Source of the DNA: Solea solea
Taxonomy: Eukaryota > Chordata > Actinopteri > Pleuronectiformes > Soleidae
Reading direction: 5' to 3'
Assembly (NCBI RefSeq): GCF_958295425.1
Contig: NC_081136.1
Coordinates: forward strand, 15,144,381-15,208,380
DNA length: 64,000 nt
Under the pieces are notes generated by a model. The model made no database searches. It saw only the letters and a list, made by a program, of their open reading frames with translations, and was not told the DNA's origin. Shown piece after piece: positions 27,411 to 39,629 of the stretch (position 1 is its first letter; each line of letters starts with the position of its first letter). The position numbers and the translations under genes are program-made.

Positions 27411-28627
27411 GCCATTTTTTGTTGGTCCCTTACTGTGCACACCCACTGAAGGACTCGTGGTGGCCTGAAGCTAATCTAAAAGGTAAGCATCAAAGTGCTG
27501 ACAACAAAACAGTGTGAAAGGGAATCTGTAAGGCACATTGATGTAAGGGGAATTTGTAGCAAAGAGTTGGGGATGGGGGATGTAAGGAGTAGACAGTGTG
27601 GAAAAAAAAAGTCAGTTTTTTTTAAGTGTTAAGAGACAAAAACCTGTGAAATAAATGTGAAAAGAAGTGATGCCTCAGCCACCCACAGAGTGAAAAGTAA
27701 TCTCATTCTATATGCATGCAATCAAGGCACCGCTGCGCAAATTAGCCTGGGTGGCTTCGCTAGATCTGAGAACACGCGGTTACTATATGCTCATCCTCTT
27801 TGATCATCTAGTCCTCTGCATTGAAAATGACAGGTATCAGATATGGAGTTATTGTATGGAGATATCTAGCACTGAATATGTATGAAGCAACATGTACGCG
27901 GTGCTCGCGCTACAAATCGACATGTGGCATATTGGAAAGTGACAACAGAAGACAACACATGAACTGGGAGGGAAAGTGAGATTTTTGGCAGAACGTACCA
28001 CACATGGATTCACACGAGCAGGTGCAGCGCTGTAATGTGTGATGCGGCGCACCAAGAAATTGTTAAATATCATCAAAACAATTCATTCATTTGGCAAACC
28101 TGTTACTGGAAAACAGACACTCATCGTGATCACTATTTGTTAAGGAATAAACTGCTGCAAATTGACACAAGTGCCCCAAAAACATGTATTACAAGCAAGT
28201 CTCGCAACCACCCACAGACTCATCAGGTTTTCAACCAATTTGTTCTGGGTTGTTACTCAAACAACAGGATGTCAAACCATTTGAATATTACAGGCCTGAT
28301 TTCCACTACTTTGTGACTTGACTCATTGTCACTATAGATGTTAACAAGGCAGGCAATTTAAACTCAGCAAAAATCATGATTGGGCATCAGAATTTCTGTA
28401 CACGCTCTATTCAAATTGCTTTAATTTTGCCTGGAGGACCAAACCTTCGCTGTATCATGCATATTACATTTCCATGTGTCTATTACAGAAATACACTACC
28501 CAGGATAAGGGGAATGTAATTATTTAGTTTTGCACTGTGTCATAAAAGGGTTCTATTGCCTTAACTTAAAGGCTCATATTACACAACTGTGGCTTTCAGT
28601 GATGGGACCATGAGTGTTCTGTTGCAT

Positions 28628-28700
28628 AGGGCTGGACAATGATTCAATAACAGTAATCGATGCAAGAACTGTATTCAATAGCAATGTAACAAAAGCTCAA
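28628..28700. mobile_element. possible hAT-like MITE end
   Basis: TAGGGCTGGACAATGATTCAATAACAG with a following 'aatcgatg' resembles the end of fish 'TAGGGCTGGGC' elements. No partner end was recognised. Confidence 0.3.
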
Positions 28701-29238
28701 TGTATTATTTGACTTTCTTAGATCAATATACTCTGATATACATTGCACAAAACACAGAGGTAATTTTACTGTTATTTCTCTGTAAAAAAAATATATATTT
28801 ATTTCAATTTTATGCCTGTGTAGTTTCACCCCAGAGAACAATTATGTTGAATTATCTGTCATTGATAATGACTGCAGACTTTTCTCTATGCACTCCAAGT
28901 ACTTTCTGTATAGTCTGATTTAACTAATTTAAAACAAAAAAAAGGGCACGAGGAGTTAAATCCCAGACCTCCCACAGCAAGTAAGTAATCCCTGTGTTTT
29001 TTTTTTTTAACAATACTTAATTCTTCCCAGTGTATGTGAGGGGCTAGTATGCAGCTGAGAAACATCTGCAGTGGCTCTATAACAAATGGTGTGCCATATT
29101 GCTGGATGCTGCCTCCTGCTGTGGAATGACAACGCTTACTCCATCACTTCAGTTTCAACCCTTTCCTCGGTCCATCTCGTAGCAGAAAAAGAAGTGCATT
29201 ATCAGGGTGAAAAAGGATCTTCTAACGCACCCACCCTC

Positions 29239-29267
29239 CCCCTCCTCCTCCTCCTCCTCCTCCTCCC
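29239..29267. repeat. (CCT)n microsatellite
   Basis: Pure CTC/CCT triplets. The Leu and Glu runs in overlapping frames come from this repeat. Confidence 0.95.
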
Positions 29268-31023
29268 TCGCCACAGATGAGGGGCCAGTGATCACAGATG
29301 CATAGTGTGTGCATGTGTGAGTGTGCGCACTTGCAAGTGTTACTGTGTGGGAGAGAGGGAGGCAACAGGGAGTTTTACCACTGGGGAATGTGCACCTGCA
29401 GTTTTTCTCATTTGACACAGTTGGTCTTTTGTTGGGTCTCGGGCATAGGGAGATGTCTGTGAGAGTTATGACTTCTACCCTTCTACCCCCACGACATCTT
29501 CACTGTGGTGTTCCGAATCTCAGCAGAACACCACAGTTCATGTCGCGGGGTGCTACGACCGGACGACCGGTTTGGCTAAAAACATAAGCAACACATACAC
29601 TAGAATTTGTCAGAATTTGAATTTTGGAGAAGGTTGTTTATCGATAGGGGTGAAGAAAAACAAATTAAGCAGAGAAGTGTGTGTGTAGGGGGATGGTCAT
29701 AAGAAGAATGACCAAGACCATACTACACATTCATATTTTAATGTACTGGCTTCTGTGTTTTGCAAGTCCCCACACCTAAACAACCACATAAGTTATTTAT
29801 GCCTCTCTACTGATACGACTCATGGGTTGCTATTTGAGGGTAAGTAATAAATAGTCATGGATAAAAAAAAGATGGGAAGCGATCAATCCCGTGTTCCGTC
29901 GATTCATCAAGGCCTCCTCCCGTCTGTGACTTTGTCTCTCTACAGTACATACTATGTCATCACACTGCCACCTTTTTGCTCCAGTCATAATTACTGCAGC
30001 CGCTGAAGGTTGCCTAACAATAAAATGTAACTACAGATCATAATAAGCTGCTCACAAAGGCGACCTGTGAGGTTGTTTTTATGGGAGGACACTCTTAGAG
30101 ATGTCAGTGGTATATTGCAGACTGGACTCTCTGCTGTTTGAATCCTATTCTAAGGAATGCTTTGCAGAGTTAGGCCAAACTAAATACAGAGACAATTGTA
30201 GGAGGACGGCGGAAATGAGAAAAGGCTTGGAAATTGCATTCACAGAGCCACATTTTTTAAATACAATAAACAAACAGAGGTCAGGGAGTGTGAAGAAGCA
30301 GAAATGTGATTCATTGTGGCCTATTCACAGAAATGTGACTGATCATTTCAGTAATGTCATTATCAGTTAAACAGCTCATCGGGTTTTCCAGTTATAGTGA
30401 TGTCATATCATGCCACATTAGATTTAGTATGACAGGACCCTGAAGTAGAATGTAACTCTAAATTTGTTTATTGCAGCTCAGGTCATTTATCATAGTTATG
30501 TCCGTCATTTATTTTAGTTATAGAATCGGAAAGTATGATGGCATCATTGTTTATAAACCGCCATTTTGACGTGACATTGATCCTCCATAAACAGTTTTCT
30601 GGCGCAATTAAGAATTATTATAAACATTTTGGAGGCACTCGTTCTTAGTTTTATGTCTGAATAAAGCACTTTCAATAATGAGCGTGTTCAAATCCTGCTG
30701 AATCTGATGTGTTCTGCGATCTTAACAGTTACGCAGGCAGCCACAAAGTTATTATAACCAATAAAAACTACTAAAATATGACCTCAGCTCTAATAAAACA
30801 AAATTATTCTTTAAACAGAGGGTCATGGGGAGAGTATGTGGTCAGGATATCAGTGATCCATGGTGCAAACTGATGACTCCTCCCTTGGCTGACAGCTGTG
30901 GTGGCCAAGCTCTGACCCCCAGTCTTGATGCTGTACATCTGCAGAGGATGTGGTGGGGGGAGGGGGGCAGTAAGGAAGATTTGTGTTCTTGTGTGTGGGA
31001 GGACATGAGAGACCGAAGATAAA

Positions 31024-31067
31024 GGGAGGGAGGGAGGGAGGACGGACGTGTGTGTGTGTGTGTGTGT
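31024..31067. repeat. (GGGA)n followed by (GT)n
   Basis: A GGGA run (31,024-31,041), a short spacer, then GT units (31,048-31,067). Confidence 0.93.
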
Positions 31068-31395
31068 TTCTGTGTGTGTACTGTACATGCAGTGCATAAA
31101 ATACGTAGTGTATTTTCCATCCCGTGCAGGGAACTGGAACCTGCTTGACCGTGGCATCCTTCCAAATGAGGAGGCCACGCTGAAGAGCTACCATTAGTCT
31201 TGTGCTACTCATTCCCCTTGCTGTCCTTCCTTTTATTTTAATGAGAACACAATTAATAAGGAAATGGAACAGCTTCCCAAAGGAGACTGGTTTCTCAACA
31301 ATGGAGGCCTTCTTTTGTCAATGGCTGTATTGAATTCCCCTACGAGGCCACTGGGCCATAGTGAGGGCCATCTCCAGTATCGGCCCTCCTCCCCA

Positions 31396-31417
31396 CACCA
31401 CCACCACCACCACCACC
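31396..31417. repeat. (CCA)n microsatellite
   Basis: Seven CCA/CAC triplets; it encodes a His run in one frame. Confidence 0.93.
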
Positions 31418-32143
31418 TCTCTATTGCTCGCTCCCTCTTTTCTTATCCTCAAGGTCTCATGGGCTAATCTGTGCCACAGCATCATTTGATCCCCCATGCT
31501 TTTGTTTCCAAATGCAGACTTTACAATACTACATATTGATTTGCTGTGGCAAACTCACCAGTTACTGTGCATGCTTGGTTTATTTAATGACAGAGCTGAG
31601 GGGAAGAGAGAGCAGGTCACACACCATCTTGCCCTTAATTGGCCTGCTGTATCACTGGTGAACTTTATTATTGAGTCTTTGCGTATAAACACATTAAAAC
31701 TCTCCCCGACGTCTATGCTGAGTAAGAAAAATAAATAAATAAAATAAGCAGCGGTAACTAATTAATCATGTTGCTCTTTGTGTTTTTAGTTAGTGTCTTT
31801 GTTGTGAGAGAAAAGGCACCTTTATCAGTGCTTTAATGTCCCATTTACTGAACAACACTGACAATACCGCAGGCAAAAAACACTAAAAGACTATAATCAA
31901 CATTTCCTGACTATTTGAAAATGTAAGCAAAGAGCCAACAGTTGCAATGCTCCTGTACTGCTAAATAAAAAAAAGTAAATATTATGTTCTTGGTCTGGTG
32001 TCAGTGTGTCAATACGTTGACTTTCTTATCAACAGAAAGTCCCAGTGTATCTGAGCTGGGACAATCTAAGCACATATTCACTATTTGCTATGGTGTGGCT
32101 ATTAAGCTACGTCTTACAGCTGAAGACACAACAACCATAGAAC

Positions 32144-32169
32144 TATATATATATATATATATATATATA
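32144..32169. repeat. (TA)n microsatellite
   Basis: Thirteen TA units. Confidence 0.95.
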
Positions 32170-34251
32170 GGAAAAGAGTAGGAAAGAGTTGCAAAACAAG
32201 CAGGTGTCACCTGTTGTCAGGCACATAATTGGAAGATGCCAGCTGTCATTTGCCTCTATTTGGGAACACAAGTTCAGAACTTTGAACCACGTGCTATTGA
32301 AGAAGATCTAACACTATTGACTGGAACCATTAATTGACCAGGAAAATGTTCAGTGATGGCTCATTTTTCCAACAGTGGATATTAAGTGTATGGAAAAGAG
32401 AGTTGCACTGATCATCTCATCTAACTCTGAGCCAATTTTAAAGCTTCTCCGCTTAAACATGCTAGAAGTGAGGTCAATTTTGTATGGACAAGCCAAACAT
32501 TTTTAAAACAAATACATACATCCTGATGTTTTGGGGACATTTTTATTGTTTTATTTCAGTGAATAATTGATTTATTTTGGAAGGGATTAAAACATCAATG
32601 CCAATGTTTGCTGAATCAAACTGTGAAATGTTTATACCTGACCTGGGCTGGACTATGTTTCCATTAGTACGTTGTGACGTTGATAATCCCTTCAACCACC
32701 CACACAAACACAAAGAAAGTGTAAAAATATCAATGTATGTTAGAAGTAGAATGTTGTTTAAGAGCAGGGCATCTCATCTAAATAATTGGCAAAAGCATAT
32801 AGCAAAGCCCTGGAGGCAGGTATTATAGTCATGTGCTGCTGCAGTAACAATTCATTATGTGGGTGTGGATACAGACAGCATCAAGATGCTTCACTCAGAT
32901 CATTGTAGCCTCACCCATGATTATAAAGCTGTCAGATTTGCATATACACCGTAATAACACCGTAGCGCCGACCATCAGGAGACATAATCCATGCACCGCA
33001 GCTTCTCCGTGTCATCAGAATTCAAATATGCCACATATCCAAACAGCTGCATGTAGGTGGAGATGTTGTATTTATTTTACAAGCCGGGGATAAAAAGCAT
33101 ATGCTGCTGGAATAGATTCCACACTGTGGCTCAGGAAGGAAAAAAGTAATTAATTTCACAAATTGAGTAAAGCATAGGTTGCTGCATTGTCTCTCTGTGT
33201 GGTTTCTGTTTGCCCTTCGCGCCTCTCACATTCCACCCACACCCCGAAATTACAGCCTGACCCCTGCTGCTGTGCAATGTCGGAATCTCTGCGGTGCCGC
33301 ACGCCCACCGCTTCTGCCCTGCGAGCTGGTGTGCAGGGTTACTTACTTAGCAATTCTCTCTCTGCCCTGCAGACACCACAAACACATGCATGCCTTCTGC
33401 ACACACATGCACATTATTCAGCCTAATGTAAACGAACATCCACTGCCACTTGACCTTGCTGTCAATATCTGTCCTCATTAAACACCACTCGGTCAGCTGC
33501 AAGTCCACTTTAAATGGCATCATTCAGCGCTTACCAAATTATGGCTGTGCGACCAGGCTGAGTGGACGGCGAGTCAGTACAGTAATTCATTTATTTGGAA
33601 GACGTACACAGGTCCGAGTACAGACACCTATAAAACATGCAGAGGTATTTAACCCCAGCCTGCCATTCGTAATGTTGCTGTCATTCATTCCTCTCAGGAT
33701 GCGAGTTCTGACAGCAATTTGGCAATGTCAAGCATTCACTCTGGATGCCTTGGGCAGCAAAGGCCATTTCTTTATTCCCCACATCAAGCAGGTATTGATT
33801 TTCCACTCATTATAGAAGAACATAAAAAGAGAAGGAGATTTTTGGTGCTCTGTGCCAAATGCCACACAAAATCTTTCGGAGGCTACCGTGGAAGCGAGTA
33901 GGGAAAGTGAATAAATAAGAAAACTTTATCTTAAACTAACTTCATTGGCTTCAAAATTGAAATCTAACCATTTTATTCAAATGAGGCCACATGTCCTAAC
34001 AAAAAGAGACCTGCCAAAAGCACACAAAACATTCACAAAGGAGCTCTGGAATAAGCTGGCATCCAAATGACAGCTTTGGAGGCCACCCTTAGGGTATGGT
34101 ACAAAAATGAAGTAATTTCTTTCCATAACTGCAACACTATTATCTATTTCCAGGAAGCCCAAAGGGGCATATTGGAAAACCATAATCACAGAAAAAATAA
34201 GAGGCAAATAAATGAATTATACTGCAGGCATTTTAGGAATACCATTAAAAC

Positions 34252-34272
34252 TTTTTTTTTTTTTTTTTTTTT
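34252..34272. repeat. poly-T tract of 21
   Basis: A pure T run. It could be the A-tail of a minus-strand retroposon, but no body is recognisable beside it. Confidence 0.9.
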
Positions 34273-34842
34273 AAAGTGATCAAGCTTCTACGTGAAAATT
34301 GAATTGCAAATAAAACTATACATTTCTGGGAATACCTTTCTCCTCATAAGTTATACCTGTGGACTGCAAATGGAAAGGCTGCTTCAGTGTTTAAAGGTGA
34401 TACTTCTTTGTTTCTTTATTTATAAAATGGACCACATCTCTGTTGTCTTATTGTCCCCAGACTTTATATTTTCCTGCCACCACGGATCAGATACAGTGAC
34501 CATGCATCAGAGACCTACTAATGCCACTGTTAGTGTGGCCTTGCTTTGACAGTTATTGCACCAACATGTGCAACACATTGAAAGTTCGAGTTGTGCATGT
34601 TTTCAAATACATTTCCATATGCGGACACCTCATCTTGTGGTAATGAGGCTAGAAGTAACAACTTTTTAAGCATGGTGTCAGTGATATCGCAGTCAGCTGG
34701 TCTACTAGCAGTTATTGGACAGATTCCCAAGACACACTGTGCAGACAAGCATGGTCCCCAGAAACATATCAAGCTTAACAACACTGAAACAGTCCCGTTT
34801 CTTATTTTTTTGTTCTGATTGCATCAGGTCAAATTTCAATTA

Positions 34843-35000
34843 GCCCGATGTTCTGAACAAAATTTACCATTGTTTTATTGATTTTGTGACTCAGTACTTT
34901 TGTCGTAAACGACAAATCGTTTTCAATTTAAAATTGCAATTTGAGACGATGCAATTAGCAAATCGTAAAGAAATTTAAACATTTTATAATTGCTTTTTGT
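34843..35000. mobile_element. fragment of a hAT-like MITE
   Basis: 'gacaaatcgttttcaatttaaaattgcaatttgagacgatgcaattagcaaatcg' resembles the interior of fish 'GGGCTGCACGAT' MITEs. Termini were not found, so the borders are approximate. Confidence 0.35.
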
Positions 35001-37543
35001 TCAATGCCAATTTTATAAAAAAAGAAATGCAATAAATAAATATATTTAACCTAACTATATCTTCACTGTTGCATTGGGGAGTATAAATCTATAAGAGTGA
35101 ATACTGAAGATTACATGTTTAATCACAAATCAGCATGTAATACGTATATGTCAGGTGGTTGTGGCTGAGATCGGTGAACAATGCATCACACTACAAAGTT
35201 TTCCCATTGTTCTTGGCCCACTTCTGTGACTTAAATCCTTCCACCCACTCATATTACGCCTTAATAAAGAAGAGCTGTTTTCTTCTCAGTGAGATTAATC
35301 CTACAGTCAGTAAACTATATCCCTCAGAATAAACTTCAGTTACAGGGATCATCCCTTTTTTCCCACACCGGGAAAACACACAACAGACACCGCTTGCCTA
35401 ATTTATTGTCACATTTAAATGCATGCTGAATTTGCTTTTCGTTCAACTACTGTATCTATCAGTGCATTATGCTGCTGTAAATGAGTGATTGACATCCGCC
35501 CACTCCAAAGCCCACTTACTTTTAATGCTTCGAGAGGCATCTCACAGTAACAACAAAACAGTACATGCCTCAGTAGGCTTGACAGAGAACTTTCCCCCGC
35601 TTTGAAATATGAGCTCAAATAAATCATTTGTTTAATTAATTAAGCAAATTAGGCAAATCCAAGGATGCCTTGGCGGATGGAGTCGGTGCCCTGGCACAAG
35701 GAGATTAATTAAGTGGATCAGCTACGGGAACAATGAGAATGACGTGAGAGTTTAATGCTCTTGTTTGAATTGATATAGCTAAACTTAGCATATTGGTCTC
35801 GGCGGGTGTTTGTAAAATGCATGTTGGAGTCTGCGTCGTGTAAAGTGTGTAAGACAGTGCAGGTTTATGAGCTAGATAAAAAAAAACAAAAAAAGAGATT
35901 GTTTTTGTGTTGTTTTCTTTTACTCTGTGTCCTTCTCCTGCGGAATTGCCATTGACATGACATTGAGAGCTACAACACAGAGCGCTTACAAATACACACA
36001 CACTGAACAGATGCATCTGGCACACATCTGCCTCGCTGTCTCATCCATCCCTCATTATGTACCCCACCCCCCCAAACAGGACAATATCTGCTTCCAGGCT
36101 TGATATATGCACTAGAATCTGACCATGAAAAATATTCATCTCTAAGATTGGTCCATGAGCTGCCATCCATTATAGCAGCTATGTTTCTGATTCCATGGGG
36201 TGGTATTAAGTGGAATGAACACGAAATCCTTGAGCGTTTTACAGAAATGCACAGAAATGCATGATTAATGTGTTGCTCATGCATGGCCAGAGTGTTTGGG
36301 GCATTTCATCCCGCATTATTATTCACTGTTCCCAAAACAATGTGACATGGATGCATTTTACTTGTTTTTCCGACCCATGACAGCATCTGTGATGGACCTT
36401 TTTATTAATCTCCCAAGACTTTGCAACTATACACGTTTGATGCACAAACACATCCACAAAAAAACAACAACATACAAGTCCACACACCACCACATAAAGC
36501 AAATACACTCAACTCCACCCATGAGCATCCCCATCTCTCCTTAAGCTGCATTCCATCATTCCATTTTAATCCCACTGCTGTGCTGCTTGTCCAGAAAGTG
36601 TCTTCTATTTTCTTCTGACGAGTGTAAAGTGTCAGACAGTTTGGTTTCTGTTGACATGCAAATAAAGACAAGAAAGGGCAAGATGATGTGCAGCTTCAAT
36701 TGCAGGCTCTTAGCTGAGTGGTATGTGCATTTTCTGCACCAACAGTATGTTGTGATGATTACATGTTAAACTCGGCGTGTGTGTCAAGAGAAACCGCGCT
36801 AGTCCCTTGTGTTTGGCTCCATTCATCCATGCACGTGTGTGCAAGCCTGTGCCTGACCGTATATAGACCAAAGGGACTACAGATCCCAAAGTAGGCCAGC
36901 ATCCCCGGGAGTACGTGTTTCCAACATTCTCAGGGAGAAATATGCACAATGACATTGTGGAAACTATTCCCAGGAAAGCTCCCCCAGCTGCAGAACAATT
37001 CACCGTGAACATCTGGCCACGTCGGCTTAGAACACCAGGGTTGGGTGTTAAATGTTTGCCTTTTCTTCATAAATCTGACAAATTTATTTTGTGATGTCAT
37101 TTTCTTAATCTGGTGCTAAAACAGACCCGACATGGTTAAAGACAATTTCTTGAGGGCATTAATCATAGCATAAAAAAACGCCCACAGCAACTAGTGGGTT
37201 TGTCAGCTTGACATAACCAATTCCTTTGGGGCAAATGACTGACTGAATATTAAGGTAGGGGTTAAAAATCGTAGGATGATGATTTAATGGTCTTGTGCAG
37301 GTGCTTTTGTATGTTTAACTCATTCATGACAAATCATGCATGCACTGCATATGACCATTTTCCACCTTTTAGAGATTGATGATTGGCATTCTCTCCTTTA
37401 CCTCTACATACCAAACTGACATAAACTACAGCCGATTGCAGTTTGGAAAGTAGGAGAATGCAGTCTCTAATCCAGGAAACTAAGAAAGGTCTGGAAAAAG
37501 TAATAGTGTAATGATGTGAATTGTACATTTCTCGTAAATTGGG

Positions 37544-37561
37544 AAAAAAAAAAAAAAAAAA
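37544..37561. repeat. poly-A tract of 18
   Basis: A pure A run with no recognisable retroposon upstream. Confidence 0.9.
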
Positions 37562-38038
37562 CTTGCTACATTTAAATAAAGTGTCACAGGGCGTCTACTA
37601 CGTACACATTTTAGCTGCATTTCTCAGATGTCCATCCTCTATAAAGCACTTCACATCCACCCCCAACACTTTCTAATTGGCTGCTAGTGCTACAGTTAGT
37701 GTTTGTCCATCTAATGGAGCATCGATAAGCGTCTTTCTAATCCTAGGACACGTTTCAATGTTTTTTGTTCCTATGGTGTTTGTGAACAATAGATTTTCTA
37801 GTTAAAGACTGTGTACTCTTCTTCAGAATAACGTCTGAAACCAAGGCTAACAGGCTCTCAGAGACATGGGTCGAGAGATGATTACATGTCGAGCAAGTGG
37901 CACCTGTGTCGAAGGCAGCACTCTAGAGTGAACATTGATCAAATACAAGGTCTCAAGGTTAAACCAATAAGAAGCAATAGCACTGACCACTCAAAGGCTA
38001 CATTGTGCATGGATATGTTTGCATGTAAGTCACTTTTA

Positions 38039-38055
38039 ACACACACACACACACA
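38039..38055. repeat. (CA)n microsatellite
   Basis: Eight AC units. Confidence 0.92.
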
Positions 38056-39409
38056 AGCCCTGACAATGATGACGCAAATACCAGGATACTATCTCTCTCA
38101 AAGAAATTATACCAAGAAGTGGCATTATATCATGTTAGTTGATATAGTAAGGAAACACCTGCTTTATAACTGGAATAGAAATCAATCATCATGGTTTGAC
38201 AGTAAAAATGGTGTATTAATGAAATGGTGTAAATATCTTGGCAATCTTTCAGTGGAAAATGTACACAATATAGGTACAATCAAGGTAAGCGTGTAGCTTG
38301 AACTACCATAAAGGTTGGTGGGAGTGTTTATCTGTCTGTTTGAAAAGGTTGTGACACTGTTGTGTTCACAAGAAAATGTCCAAAAAAAAAAACATAGCAG
38401 AAGGCAGGATTTCTGAACAATCAGTCAGCACAGGATTAGGAGCAAATCTGCTGCTGTATAATCCCTCAGCCCCTGATCAATCCAACAGGACTCTATAAAA
38501 AGAAAAGCACTACATATAGTTGCCTGATGATCTCTTTTTTTAATTAACCATTAATGCAAACTTAACAATGCTGGAGAAGTGTGCTTTCATTAGCACCAGA
38601 TGGCGAGTGCAGACGCCACTAGCAATCCCGTCGATATCGCAGCAAACAATTCAATTAGATTCAAACCTCTTATTAATGGTTTGAGCCATATCAAATTAAC
38701 ATTTTATAGGCCATTGCCCCACTCCCAACACTCCTTACATCTAAACTAGTTGATCGTGACCAACTGCCCCATTCATACACATACACAAACACCCCAACCA
38801 CCGCCGTTGACTTCTTTTAATCTAAATTTAAATGACTTAATTTAAATTGCCTCAGAAACAATTTACTGAAGGCCAAGGGAAAACACTGAAAACCTACAGC
38901 AGTTTCTGTTTACTGAGACATGAGAAAATGAAAGACCTTCCAAATGAATCTTAAGGACCCTAATGCATGAAATGATAAAATAACTATTTTCCCTTGCTGT
39001 GATTTCCACTATCCTAAACAGAGACCTACAATGTTAATGATTCTTTGAAAGTAATTTCAGTTCATTTCCTATTGTCAGGAGATCTGGAGACGGAGACAGA
39101 GACAGGAGAAAGAGGGGCAGGTTTATAAATAGATGGAAAAATCTGAGAAAGTAAGAAGAAAACTGAAGAAAAACGTTTCGAGTGGCTTTGGGAGTAAAAT
39201 AAAAACTGCTAATTAGAGAGAGGGGCTAGATGGACTGCAGAAAATGAGACAAACAAAGTTAGAGGCCTTAATTGCAGTCGGCTGACAGAAGCTGGCACTC
39301 GAGTAGCAAAAGGATGGAATTCTGATGCAGCACCAAACCAGGCCAGTCACAGAGAATGTGCACATCCACACCAACACAACACACGCGTGCTCTAATGAGC
39401 CACACTTAC

Positions 39410-39464
39410 CCAGAGCGGCTGGTGCAAAGAGGCTGGCAAGAACAAGCAGGCGTGCGGTCCACAT
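39410..39464 (-). CDS. adgrl3: adgrl3 first coding exon: latrophilin-3 signal peptide
   Basis: This is the start-codon exon of latrophilin-3, an adhesion GPCR of the neuronal synapse that binds FLRT and teneurin ligands (family knowledge). The exon encodes 18 residues plus one base. The peptide is Met-Trp-Thr-Ala-Arg followed by a Leu/Ala-rich hydrophobic stretch, so it is a signal peptide. The donor reads CTGG|GTAAGTG. Joining its single leftover G to the CA that opens the exon at 19,854 makes an Ala codon. The product then reads Ala-Phe-Ser-Arg-Ala-Pro, the mature N-terminus I recall for ADGRL3 (mammalian ADGRL3 also starts Met-Trp). The start is supported by GCC before the ATG (G at -3), by no earlier ATG in the exon, and by an in-frame TAA ending 12 nt upstream. 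The join and phase are seen directly. The paralogue call rests on remembered family sequences. Confidence 0.88.
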
Positions 39465-39629
39465 GGCCTCCTCCTCTTACCGCCCCCTGCTGAAGTTCCC
39501 AGGTGAGTTCAGTGCTCGGTGTTTTCGTGGCGAACGCCCGAATCCGCTGCTTCCTTTATGACACGGTTCCCTCCACTGTTCCACTCTTCACACGAAACCA
39601 AGTCCTGTTGCTCTGGTGCCTTCCAAGAT
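39465..39629 (-). other. adgrl3: adgrl3 5' UTR part of the start-codon exon
   Basis: Upstream of the ATG the minus strand runs 165 bases without another ATG to a strong 3' splice site: a T/C-rich tract then TTCACAG|ATCTTGG, with the exon beginning at 39,629. The start codon therefore probably sits in an internal exon, and transcription begins further upstream, as in mammalian ADGRL3 with its non-coding 5' exons. A GTAAGA lies at 39,480-39,475, just before the ATG, and matches a 5' splice site. No upstream exon could be identified with confidence between 39,630 and 64,000. Confidence 0.6.

Larger units (their letters stand above)
19855..39409 (-). other. adgrl3: adgrl3 intron of 19,555 bp between signal-peptide and lectin exons
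   Basis: It is bounded by the GTAAG donor at 39,409 and the polypyrimidine-CAG acceptor at 19,855. I found no coding exon inside. Open frames up to about 190 codons are low-complexity or lack family resemblance. It contains microsatellites near 25.2, 26.9, 27.4, 29.25, 31.0, 31.4, 32.15 and 38.04 kb, a 18-G run near 25.8 kb, decayed hAT-like sequence near 28.6 and 34.9 kb, and otherwise unique AT-rich sequence. Confidence 0.8.

Noticed and set aside
30804..31212. Three overlapping minus-strand open frames of 107-124 codons
   Set aside because: All three pass through the GT/GGGA repeat, and overlapping frames in every phase indicate lack of stops from repeat composition.
25196..31417. Phased short repeats that might be a CRISPR-like array
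   Set aside because: They are ordinary eukaryotic microsatellites of unrelated units, with no repeat-spacer pattern.
37886..38296. 136-codon plus-strand open frame
   Set aside because: Overlaps a CA repeat and resembles no family; 'tggaatagaaatcaatc' suggested a retroelement but no further match was seen.
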